Positions 19,546 to 27,760 of a DNA stretch of 64,000 bases are shown one piece after another (the stretch's first letter is position 1; each line of letters opens with the position of its first letter). The notes beneath the pieces are model-generated. The model searched no databases. It saw nothing but the letters and a program-made list of their open reading frames with translations, and had not been told where the DNA came from. Made by a program: the position numbers and the translations under genes. This DNA comes from Leptothoe spongobia TAU-MAC 1115 (lineage in GTDB: Bacteria > Cyanobacteriota > Cyanobacteriia > Phormidesmidales > Phormidesmidaceae), in the NCBI RefSeq assembly GCF_018739885.1, contig NZ_JADOES010000007.1, positions 88,300 to 152,299 on the forward strand. Reading direction: 5' to 3'.

Positions 19546-20970
19546 TCAATCGAGCTTAGCCTGCAGGTCAAGCTCAATTTTGTCTAAATATTCCTGGGTG
19601 AAATCAATCCGCAACTCCACCCACATGGGCAAATGATCAGACATCTGGTGGGTTCGCCAGTTTTTATAGCTAGAGTAAAATTTACTAGATTTGGGTTTAC
19701 GCATAAATGGACGGTAAACCTCTTCCTCATCAGTCCGATAAACGACATCAAAGAAGTCAAAGACACCCGCACGATAAGGCACAATCCGCGTATAGGTCTT
19801 ACGACGACTTGATTCTCCGGTCCACAGGGCAATCTGATCGTAAAACTTGTCCTGTTTAACATTGGAACCAGGCACGTTCTGTAGCGGTTTTGGGATCATA
19901 AAGTCGTTTGTTTTCAGGGCATCCATGGTTTCATGTCCCGGACCAACAATATTGAAATCCCCCAGGGCAATAAAGTATGAGTCAGCGTCTGAGTCACTAT
20001 CACTCTTGGCCCGATCAGCGAGGAGTGATGTGAGACGTCGGATTTCTTCCTTGCGTCGTTCCATACCAGTGGCACCCGAGCCATAGTAGATGTGCACCGT
20101 CGCCAGGTTAAGCTTGAGCCACCCAGCCTGGAACGACGCAATAAATGGTGTGCGGGCAAACTGCTGCGGCCCACCTAGTAGTGAGTTTGGCGGCAGTACG
20201 ATTTCAGCAGACTCTGGCAGAATTGGGGTATTGGTTGCTTCGATGTCTATCTTGTTGTCAGGGGTGGTTGGCACCCTCGCATGCTTGGCAAAGCGGATGG
20301 ATGAGCCTGGTGGCAAGACAATCTTTGTACCCTCAGGGATAGGTATCTCTACCGCTTTGCCAATTTTTGTCTGCCCAGAAGAGAGAGTGTCAATCTTCAG
20401 GTCTTGCGGAGATACGATATTCTCTCCTTCAGGCAGTTCTAATTGTGCTCCCCCTTCCACCCTAAAGCGGTCTCCAAACGGATCGGTGATCCGTTTACCG
20501 GCTGGTAGCGTGAGTTCTCCAGCAACATTTTGAAACCAGACCTTATCTTGATTAAACAGGAACACCATACGCTCCTTATTGCCGGATGCACCTTCAGTGA
20601 CGTCGGTGGCAATGTAGTCCCAGTTAGGTCCCAACAGTTTTTTGACATCATTGAGCGCGTCGAGGTCCCGCCGGATCTCTTGAAGTGCAATCAGATCAAA
20701 CCGAGAAAGAATCTCGGCGATATAGGCTTTGGCCTCTTGGCTCCGATAGCCATAGCTAGACGAGTCAAACTCTCGGATATTCCAGGTCGCAATCCGCACA
20801 TACTGCGACTTATCGGACGGCATTTCCCCATTTTTTAGAACCGTGGCATCTTTGACATGGGCATCAAACGCAGCCCGCAGTTCCTTAATCTTTTGGGTAG
20901 CTCGCTTTTTCGTTTTTAGGTTTCTGACGCTATCATAGGAACGGGGGCGAAGCCAACTATAGAATGGCAT
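19546..20970 (-). CDS. endonuclease/exonuclease/phosphatase family protein with repeat insertion
   Basis: A 474-residue EEP-fold (DNase I-like) protein. Catalytic motifs appear in order: ATWNIREF (Asn63), ALQEI (Glu98), TVHIYYGSG (His293), ALGDFNIVG, and a C-terminal SDHLPMWVEL. The family cleaves phosphodiesters or phosphomonoesters, and the substrate here is unknown. There is no signal peptide. Residues about 150–268 are an insertion between FLFNQDKVWFQNVAGEL and QQFARTPFIASF, made of recurring LPxG/LPEG...I elements, which looks like a small repeated beta structure. A ribosome site GGAGATACTG lies upstream of the ATG. Confidence 0.88.
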   Translation of the reverse strand: MPFYSWLRPRSYDSVRNLKTKKRATQKIKELRAAFDAHVKDATVLKNGEMPSDKSQYVRIATWNIREFDSSSYGYRSQEAKAYIAEILSRFDLIALQEIRRDLDALNDVKKLLGPNWDYIATDVTEGASGNKERMVFLFNQDKVWFQNVAGELTLPAGKRITDPFGDRFRVEGGAQLELPEGENIVSPQDLKIDTLSSGQTKIGKAVEIPIPEGTKIVLPPGSSIRFAKHARVPTTPDNKIDIEATNTPILPESAEIVLPPNSLLGGPQQFARTPFIASFQAGWLKLNLATVHIYYGSGATGMERRKEEIRRLTSLLADRAKSDSDSDADSYFIALGDFNIVGPGHETMDALKTNDFMIPKPLQNVPGSNVKQDKFYDQIALWTGESSRRKTYTRIVPYRAGVFDFFDVVYRTDEEEVYRPFMRKPKSSKFYSSYKNWRTHQMSDHLPMWVELRIDFTQEYLDKIELDLQAKLD

Positions 20971-21160
20971 CAGTATCTCCTTTCAGTGTTGGAACCATGA
21001 AACCGTGGAACGACTCCATGGTTCTATCAATAACACCCATGGGGCTACTTTGTGCCCAATACCCCAAATTAGAAGCAAATAATGTTGATGCTAGATTCTT
21101 GACGGGCATGTTAGGGGAGATGCTTATGCCCTAAGGCTTCTCCTAACGACGGTCAATCTA

Positions 21161-22588
21161 ATGTCATCAAACTCTAAGAGCTTCCTATCCACTAGTGTTA
21201 CCACAGGAGTAAATGCCACTAAACGGCTCGTCTCTATTCGCTGGAGTCTGCCCCTATGTGTGATCACACCGTTAGTCTCTGGCATCCTGTTGACTAGTTG
21301 GTTAGCCTATCGTAGTAGCCAGAAGGCTGTTGATGAATTAGTTGGGAAAATCAGTAAAGAGGTCGCTGCCAACATTGAGAAACAGGTGGACAGCTATTTG
21401 ACCACACCATCGCTGATTTCTGCTGTAATTGAAGCGGAAGTTGCTAATGGCAATTTAAAGGTTCAAGATACTCGCGAGTTGGCTAAATCGCTCTGGGGAC
21501 TGACCCAATCAGAGAACCTAACGAATAATCTCTACTATGGCAATGAGGCAGGGGAGTTTGTCTATAGTGAGCATCACGATGATGTGAGTCGCATAGACTT
21601 TGTTGATCAGGATACCGATTTTCGTCGCATTGCTTATCAAGCGGATGATGTGACTGACTTATCCGAACAGCTTAAAGTATCTGACTACGATCCTCGGGTC
21701 AGGCCCTGGTATAAGGAAGCGGCCTTTAGCAAGGTTCCCATTTGGAGTCAGGTGTACATTGCTAACTCCAGAGATGCGCTAACGCTCACCCGTGCCACTC
21801 CGATCTTTAATCAAGCGGGTCAGCTGCAGGGGATTTTTGGCACCGATGTTTATCTTTTTGAGCTGAGTAATTTTCTCAAAGACTTGTCGGTTAGTCCCAA
21901 TGGTAAAGCCTTTATTATCGAATCTTCTGGAGATCTGATTGCTATTTCTGCCAATGAGAAACCGTTTATGGAAGTAGATGGTGAAAAGTTACGATTACCT
22001 GCTAGCAATAGTCAAAATCAACTGGTGCGCGAGACTGTCACCCATCTGCTACAAAACCTTGATGATCTGAGCCAGATGAAGGATCAGTATTCTTTTAATT
22101 TTGCTCTAGAGGGTGAGAAGCAGCTGGTTCATATTTATCATTTGAAAGACTTAGGGATTGATTGGATAGTGGGTGTGGCTATCCCTCAAAGTGATTATAT
22201 GGAAAAGATTCGAGCTACGACTCGACACACACTGATCATTGGTGTGGGTATCACCATTGTTGCTTCGTTAATGGCGCTGGCAGCAGCACTCCATATTATT
22301 CGCCCCATTAATAAACTCAACCAATCTGCGGATGAAATCAAACGCAATCGGTTTAATCCTCGCACCCTAGCCCATGTGATGGCTCGCCCTGATGAATTTA
22401 GCAAACTGGCCAAGCTGTTTAATGATATGGCCATTGTTGTCATGAGTCGTCAGCAAAGTTTGTCAGAGCAAGTGAAGCTACTAAAAACAGAGATTGATCA
22501 GAATGGTAATGCTGGTGATAATCGGCAGAAATTAGAAATGTTATTGAGACATGCTAAACAGGTCCGTAAAGCCTATAAAGATAAATAA
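21161..22588 (+). CDS. double-Cache/HAMP membrane sensor without an output domain
   Basis: A 475-residue protein. A first membrane segment lies at about 33–52, a periplasmic dCache-type region at about 55–345 (with DYDPRVRPWYKEA and IFGTDVYLFELSNFL), and a second membrane segment at about 350–372. A HAMP linker begins IIRPINKLNQSADEI, and the C-terminus is a basic coiled coil. No kinase, cyclase or chemoreceptor domain follows. It could signal through a partner kinase or be a truncated receptor; no disrupted frame continues downstream. Confidence 0.88.
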   Translation: MSSNSKSFLSTSVTTGVNATKRLVSIRWSLPLCVITPLVSGILLTSWLAYRSSQKAVDELVGKISKEVAANIEKQVDSYLTTPSLISAVIEAEVANGNLKVQDTRELAKSLWGLTQSENLTNNLYYGNEAGEFVYSEHHDDVSRIDFVDQDTDFRRIAYQADDVTDLSEQLKVSDYDPRVRPWYKEAAFSKVPIWSQVYIANSRDALTLTRATPIFNQAGQLQGIFGTDVYLFELSNFLKDLSVSPNGKAFIIESSGDLIAISANEKPFMEVDGEKLRLPASNSQNQLVRETVTHLLQNLDDLSQMKDQYSFNFALEGEKQLVHIYHLKDLGIDWIVGVAIPQSDYMEKIRATTRHTLIIGVGITIVASLMALAAALHIIRPINKLNQSADEIKRNRFNPRTLAHVMARPDEFSKLAKLFNDMAIVVMSRQQSLSEQVKLLKTEIDQNGNAGDNRQKLEMLLRHAKQVRKAYKDK

Positions 22589-22600
22589 CCTCCAATTTCT

Positions 22601-22741
22601 GGGCACCAATTTAACGCGGGACAGTTTATGGAAGATGGTAGTTAGTCGTTGATGGTTAAACGCCAGTCAGGGACTAACTACCGACTACTAACCACTCACT
22701 CCTTACCTGTTCAGAATTTCCCGGCTTAATATTGATACCCC
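22601..22741. repeat. MITE-like dispersed repeat, copy 2 with both ends
   Basis: A non-coding element of about 141 bases. The left end, GGGCACCAATTTAACGCGGG, is an imperfect inverted repeat of the right end, CCCGGCTTAATATTGATACC. The interior carries GTTAAACGCCAGTCAGGGAC. Related copies are at 9389–9511 (inverted), 57811–57860 (half) and 58879–58906 (one end). Confidence 0.78.
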
Positions 22742-22754
22742 AATTTCTTGTGAG

Positions 22755-22829
22755 AACCTAAACCACGTCCAAATTGAAACCTGTCGTTTCTCCCACGGTA
22801 AAACTCCAGGTCTGGACGTGGACAAGGTT
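22755..22829 (-). other. structured element at the 3' end of the symporter gene
   Basis: On the minus strand the stop codon is followed at once by AACCT and CCACGTCCA, which pair with TGGACGTGG and AGGTT about 35–50 bases later. An inner ACCTG/CAGGT pair lies inside. This long interrupted hairpin could end transcription or protect the transcript. No T tract is present. Confidence 0.55.
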
Positions 22830-24160
22830 TACATTATATTAAGACCGGTGATAATCGTATTACCACTAGATTCATCAGCAATCACAGCGGTGGTTGCAAT
22901 ACCCGTATGAACAATAGCTAGGGTACGAAATGGGTCCATAATTGGGTCAATCGCGACGAATAGAACCAGGACGGCCTCTAACGGTAGCTGCAACGGTTCC
23001 AACACAATGCCTAGCATGGTTAGGGTGAGAAGACCGGTTACCCCCGACGTGGCCATACCGGCAAAAATAGATCCGACAATTACAATGATGGCACTCCCCA
23101 AATCCATGGGTTTGTCATATAGTTGCATCACGAACACTGAACCGAGGGCAAAGTAAATCACTGAGCCAAAGCGACAAAGTGTAATGGCTAGTGGTGTAAC
23201 TAAATGGGCAGTTTGACGACTGAAATTTAAGCCTTCAGTTAACTGGGTAATAGCGGATGGCAGGCAAGCCAGGCTGCTGGAGGTAGCTAAGGCTAAGATT
23301 GTTGGTTCACGTAAAGCTGCCAAAACCTTAATAAAGGAAGTCTTAGCCTGTTGCCAAATAATCAGCGTGCTCAGTACATATACCACTAAAAAAATAACCA
23401 GGGCTGCTATCACAAAATTCATCATCGATAGCATCACATCTAATCCCTGCTGGGAAAGCTGATAGGCCAAAAGACTAAAGAGGCCTATCGGTAAAATCAG
23501 GGTAAGCCAACTGATCAGTTGATTAAATGTTTTATAAATTGCCCTTAAGATATCGAAGCAAGGTTCAGTAACGCGATCGCGAACCAGCCCCAGTGAAATA
23601 CCAACAATGATTGAGAAAACTAATACCTTTAATGTTTCACCCTGACTCAGGGCACTAAAAATATTTTCAGGCACTAAGCTAATCAGAAAGGAGGCCAGAC
23701 TCTGGGAAGATTCTTCGGGAATCGGTCCTGTCAAGGCCATTTCCAAATCAATACTTGAATTATTAATCAACCCCCCCAAAGACTCCAAAGTTTTTGTGGA
23801 TAGGTTACGTCCAGGCCCCATAATGGTGGCAAGAATTACGGTTACACTACTGGAAGCCAATAGCCCTAAGGGGAATATTACTAGGATACGTTTGATATAC
23901 TGGGTGGCTTTACTACTCTGCATCAATTGACCAATGCTGGTAGTAATAGCGGACAAAAGAATGGGTAGAACACACATCTTTAGTAACCCCAAATAAAAGT
24001 TGCCTAGGGGGGCTAGTAAGATGGCAAGTTCTTTATGAGTAGTGCCTACATACACGGCCAGAACAACACTAGCTAGAATTGCCCAAGGGCTACGTAACCA
24101 TTTAAGGGAGACAGTATTTGGCCAAAACTGTCGTTTTTTGATCCCTGAGTTAATTGTCAT
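22829..24160 (-). CDS. dicarboxylate/amino acid:cation symporter (DAACS family)
   Basis: A 443-residue membrane protein of the GltP/DctA type, which imports glutamate, aspartate or C4-dicarboxylates with sodium or protons. The serine-rich re-entrant loop is visible as ALATSSSLACLPSAI, and a second conserved segment is GSIFAGMATSGVTGLL. About eight to nine hydrophobic segments are present. It is followed upstream in the transcript by the substrate-binding protein and the racemase (gaps of 43 and 78 bases), so the three may form one operon for acidic amino acids. Confidence 0.92.
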   Translation of the reverse strand: MTINSGIKKRQFWPNTVSLKWLRSPWAILASVVLAVYVGTTHKELAILLAPLGNFYLGLLKMCVLPILLSAITTSIGQLMQSSKATQYIKRILVIFPLGLLASSSVTVILATIMGPGRNLSTKTLESLGGLINNSSIDLEMALTGPIPEESSQSLASFLISLVPENIFSALSQGETLKVLVFSIIVGISLGLVRDRVTEPCFDILRAIYKTFNQLISWLTLILPIGLFSLLAYQLSQQGLDVMLSMMNFVIAALVIFLVVYVLSTLIIWQQAKTSFIKVLAALREPTILALATSSSLACLPSAITQLTEGLNFSRQTAHLVTPLAITLCRFGSVIYFALGSVFVMQLYDKPMDLGSAIIVIVGSIFAGMATSGVTGLLTLTMLGIVLEPLQLPLEAVLVLFVAIDPIMDPFRTLAIVHTGIATTAVIADESSGNTIITGLNIM

Positions 24161-24203
24161 AATGACCTTATAAGGAAAGAGGGGTTAAGGGATAGTTTTG
24201 ATC

Positions 24204-25289
24204 CTATAGATAATCGGCATATTCTTCTAAAACTGTGTCAGCCGTATAGTCGAGATTGAAGGTATCTAAATACTGGTTAACAAAGGCTTGTAAATGGTGG
24301 CTATCCCAGGGCAAGGCCATAGCAATTTGATCCCGAGTGTCATTTAAAGCAATTGTTTGTAGTCTGAGGGCAGCATCTGGATTTTTATAAATAATCTTTT
24401 TGATTTCGAGTTCATCTCGATAAGCTGCCTGAATATCACCATTAATGACGGCTTCTACAATGTCCTCCCAGGTGGGATATTCTTTAATGGTGGCGTTAGG
24501 AAATTTTTGCTTAATAAAACCACCATAGGACGATCCTTGAATCACACCAACCTGGCCATTAAAGTTACGAATTGCCTCAACTACATGGCTGCCTTCGGTT
24601 TGTTCTGCAAGCTGTACCCGATTCACTAACAATCCCTGTCGCATAGTGACATAGGGACGGGAGAATTGTACTCGTTTAGCCCGGCTGAGGGTGCGACTCA
24701 GCTTAGAAATGGCAATATCGGCTTCCAGATGGTAGACCTGATCAACGACCTCATTAAATGTATCTGCTGACCGGTTAAATTCTAAGTCAACGCCTAGGGA
24801 CTCTGCTAATCCTTGGGCAATTTTGATGTCTAATCCCTCCAGATCATTGGTGTCACCCATAAAGAAGGGAGGATTATCGGTGCCCAGTAAGGCCACAATC
24901 AACGTGCCTCGATCCAGGATTCGCTGAATATCAGAAGACATTTCAGCGCGGGGAGAGAGGGTGCCATTCTGTCCTGTTAGCTGTCGTTGGGTCTCCGCCC
25001 CAGCGACGCCATCAGCGGGTAAGGATCGATCCGTCTGAAAGGCTTGAATCGCTTCACGAGTAGAGGCATCATAAATCCCATTGATGTCTGAATCTAAGTA
25101 TCCCAACGTGCGCAAACGAATTTGTAGTTGCTCAACCGGTGCGCCTTCACTGCCTAATTGTAGGGTGGTTGTATTAGCCAATGCAGGTTGACTCAGGCAA
25201 AACGCCTGCAATAGGCCACACCCCATGACTAAAACAACGACGATGAGAGCGTGCGATATCCGGTGTAGGAGTGACGATGGTTTACTCAT
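24204..25289 (-). CDS. peptidoglycan-binding domain fused to an amino-acid substrate-binding protein
   Basis: A 361-residue exported protein. The signal peptide ends near LSQPALANT. Residues about 42–105 form a PG_binding_1 domain (LGSEGAPVEQLQIRLRTLGY, YDASTREAIQAFQ, LPADGVAG). Residues about 125–355 are a family-3 solute-binding domain (TLIVALLGTDNPPFFMG, GLDIKIAQGLAESLG, DIAISKLSRTLSRAKRVQFS). There is no ABC permease or ATPase beside it; a DAACS symporter follows instead. Tethering the binding domain to the cell wall would concentrate acidic amino acids at the surface, which is inference. Confidence 0.92.
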   Translation of the reverse strand: MSKPSSLLHRISHALIVVVLVMGCGLLQAFCLSQPALANTTTLQLGSEGAPVEQLQIRLRTLGYLDSDINGIYDASTREAIQAFQTDRSLPADGVAGAETQRQLTGQNGTLSPRAEMSSDIQRILDRGTLIVALLGTDNPPFFMGDTNDLEGLDIKIAQGLAESLGVDLEFNRSADTFNEVVDQVYHLEADIAISKLSRTLSRAKRVQFSRPYVTMRQGLLVNRVQLAEQTEGSHVVEAIRNFNGQVGVIQGSSYGGFIKQKFPNATIKEYPTWEDIVEAVINGDIQAAYRDELEIKKIIYKNPDAALRLQTIALNDTRDQIAMALPWDSHHLQAFVNQYLDTFNLDYTADTVLEEYADYL

Positions 25290-25367
25290 GGGAGTGTTGC
25301 TGATCCTCGGTATGATTTCATCGAAAAGATATGGTACAAAGCACTTCTGACCGATCGGTTTATCCCC

Positions 25368-26192
25368 TCAATCAGCAACAACATCGTGAGAAACTAAACG
25401 CTTAGCTGACATAATGATCGGAGCCTTAATCAGGCCGTAGGCAAGGTCGAGGGAGAGATTGGCCATGACATCCAGAGGGTCAATCCAGTTGATGGGCAGT
25501 TGACTAAGTTTGGCAAGACCGATGGAGATTTCGGTACATCCGGCGATGATCAGTTCTGCACCTTGGTCTGCTAACCAGCGGGAAGCAACGATCAGCTCGA
25601 TCAGGGCAATCTCTGACACCCAGGCACCCGTGGCTTTGATACCCCAATCTGGCGAATAAATTGAGTCCATAACCCGGTGTTGAATGGGGGATCCTAGGGG
25701 GGGCAAAATGGAGGAGATTCCATATTGGGCAAGACTGGTGGTGTAGAGTTGCGATCGCAACGTTCCATCTGTTGCTAGCACTCCCACCTGCCGCACGGTG
25801 GGAAAACTCTCGGCGATGTACTTCACTGTGGCATCCATCATATGCAGCCAGGGAATATCTATTTGGGCTTGGACCTGGTGGTAAAACCCGTGGGCGGTGT
25901 TGCAGGTTACGACCAAGAAATCAGCCCCCATAGCCTTGAGCTGACAGCTATTGCGCACCAGATAGGGTACACAGTCTGTCCCTGTTCCCAGCAAGCTTTG
26001 AGTTCGATCCGGCGTTGACGCAGCACTGAGGACTACCCAGTTGGGGTGGTCCTGGTCGCACTGCGCGCCCCGACGCGAGCTATGGTGTAGCAGGCGTTGT
26101 TCGAACTCAATATGGGCCAATGGACCTAACCCACCCAAAATGCCCGGTAGCTTTAATTGCCGCTGAGGTGTTTTGGGGAGAGTGTATGACAT
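25368..26192 (-). CDS. aspartate/glutamate racemase family protein
   Basis: A 274-residue PLP-independent racemase. The two catalytic Cys motifs are VVTCNTAHGF and IIAGCTEISIG, and the N-terminal GILGGLGPLAHIEFE is typical of the aspartate racemase branch. It may racemise aspartate, glutamate or a related amino acid. Next to the DAACS symporter and the wall-tethered binding protein, it suggests handling of D-/L-acidic amino acids such as peptidoglycan-derived D-glutamate. The exact substrate is unknown. Confidence 0.9.
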   Translation of the reverse strand: MSYTLPKTPQRQLKLPGILGGLGPLAHIEFEQRLLHHSSRRGAQCDQDHPNWVVLSAASTPDRTQSLLGTGTDCVPYLVRNSCQLKAMGADFLVVTCNTAHGFYHQVQAQIDIPWLHMMDATVKYIAESFPTVRQVGVLATDGTLRSQLYTTSLAQYGISSILPPLGSPIQHRVMDSIYSPDWGIKATGAWVSEIALIELIVASRWLADQGAELIIAGCTEISIGLAKLSQLPINWIDPLDVMANLSLDLAYGLIKAPIIMSAKRLVSHDVVAD

Positions 26193-26406
26193 TTTGGACC
26201 CATAGGGTTACTGGGAGTTATTACTCCTTGAGAGTTCCCGTTTTACCCTAGGGATTAGCAGTGAAAAAAAGCAGAAGAGAAGAGGGCAAAATCATTCCGC
26301 AACAACTAGATAAGCCCTTATTCATTTTTTGAGGTGAATGGTTGAATTCAGCAGAGAACTGAAAAGGTTTACGAAATTAACTTAGATCTTATAAAATCCT
26401 TATCCC

Positions 26407-27255
26407 TTAGTCAGTTGCTTGTTCTTGACGCCGTAGGGAAGAGATACCAAATCCAGCCATTGTAAGCAACCCTAGCATCGCTGCAGGCTCAGGAACGGCT
26501 GTTTCCTCACCTTCACTAGAAAAACTAGAAAAATTATCAAAGGCTAGTCCGACATTTTGAGCGGGACTTTTTCCTGCAAATACGAAACGAATTGCCTTAA
26601 CATCAGCCGAATCACGTTTAAAGGACCACAACCAAGGCTTCCCATCAAGGGGAGTATGGGCTGTATCACCTAGTGGGCTGAAAATTGTATCCAAAATCGA
26701 ACCATCATTATCTAGTAACTGCACTTCCCATTTTTCAGTTCTTGCAGAACCATCAGCAAAGAAACCTTGGTTACCATCAATATCCCAAAGTTCACCAGAA
26801 GCGGCAGATGTACCTTCGGTGTAACTGATCAGGAGATTTCCTCCATTACCACCTAGCCCACCTGTTCTCAGAAAGTAGTTACCCAAGCGATCTACATAGG
26901 TAATATTATTCTCTTCATCAAAGAAGCTAGCTTCTGCAACATCATTACCCTTACCGGCATTAAAAAAGCCGTTTTTTCGATCATCACCCGTTTTTTCCAG
27001 TGCAGGGGCAATTCCTACATCAGCGATGCCATCTAAATTATTATCTAAATCAAAACTAAATCCTAAATCTAAATATTGGTTTGTGATTAATTGATTATCA
27101 CTTAGCCCGAGGGCAGGTGCATCTTCAAAATTTATAAAGGTATTAGCTTGCGCAGATGTTGCGGGCCCAAAAAAAGTAAGCGTAGCAGCAATACTAGCCA
27201 TAGCAAAACTTACTTGCCCTAACCTTGTATTTGCTCTCGTGATTCCGATTTTCAT
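26407..27255 (-). CDS. PEP-CTERM sorting domain protein
   Basis: A 282-residue exported protein. The signal peptide ends around ATSAQANT. The mature part is a beta-rich secreted domain with no known catalytic motif. The C-terminus shows VPEPAAMLGLLTMAGFGI followed by SSLRRQEQ: the PEP motif, a membrane segment and basic residues recognised by exosortase. It is probably displayed on the cell surface or in the extracellular matrix. No exosortase gene is in the window. Confidence 0.93.
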   Translation of the reverse strand: MKIGITRANTRLGQVSFAMASIAATLTFFGPATSAQANTFINFEDAPALGLSDNQLITNQYLDLGFSFDLDNNLDGIADVGIAPALEKTGDDRKNGFFNAGKGNDVAEASFFDEENNITYVDRLGNYFLRTGGLGGNGGNLLISYTEGTSAASGELWDIDGNQGFFADGSARTEKWEVQLLDNDGSILDTIFSPLGDTAHTPLDGKPWLWSFKRDSADVKAIRFVFAGKSPAQNVGLAFDNFSSFSSEGEETAVPEPAAMLGLLTMAGFGISSLRRQEQATD

Positions 27256-27354
27256 GATTCTGATTTCCTTTCAATAGCTGAAGAAGCTAAAATCACAACC
27301 TATGTTGTCTCGCATGGTTTTACCGTAAAAAATAGATGCGATTTTAATCTTCTT

Positions 27355-27747
27355 TTAGGGAATTTGCACCGTAAATTGGCCAGGATTCATCACAGAAATA
27401 ACTCCACCCCACGTACACATACATTTGGAGCTATTGTTAAGAGCTGGAAAGTTGTTGATGTGTACGGTGGGTGAGCCTGGTGCCCAGGGTGCTGGAATGA
27501 CCGGCAGACAGGGCATCGGGGTAAGTACACCTAAAGCCGCAGCTGTCGCACTAGCAACGGTAGGATTTGCTAAAGAACTACACATGCCAAAGGGTGGAAT
27601 GTTGACAATGGGAGCATAGTCCATGATGGTGGCAGCCAGGGGACCAGATGCCATAACGGGTGGGCCTTTGGGCAAGACACTTAAGACACTGGGGGCAACA
27701 CCAAAGGGACATTTGAGCATGGCCCCTGCGACAACTTGCATTCCCAT
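27355..27747 (-). CDS. PAAR-like (DUF4280) spike-tip protein
   Basis: A 130-residue Gly/Pro/Cys-rich protein of the DUF4280 group. It opens MGMQVVAGAMLKCPFGVAPS and has spaced Cys residues (CPFG, MCSS, MPCLPV, KCMCTWGG), compatible with metal-bound tip folding. Such proteins cap the VgrG-like spike in contractile injection systems. It follows the spike gene by 13 bases and is the last gene of the structural operon. Confidence 0.88.
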   Translation of the reverse strand: MGMQVVAGAMLKCPFGVAPSVLSVLPKGPPVMASGPLAATIMDYAPIVNIPPFGMCSSLANPTVASATAAALGVLTPMPCLPVIPAPWAPGSPTVHINNFPALNNSSKCMCTWGGVISVMNPGQFTVQIP

Positions 27748-27760
27748 GATTACTCTCCAA

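Noticed and set aside
26385..26407. Shared ATAAAATCCTTATCCC near two stop codons (also about 41258)
   Set aside because: Too short to call a repeat family and has no structure.
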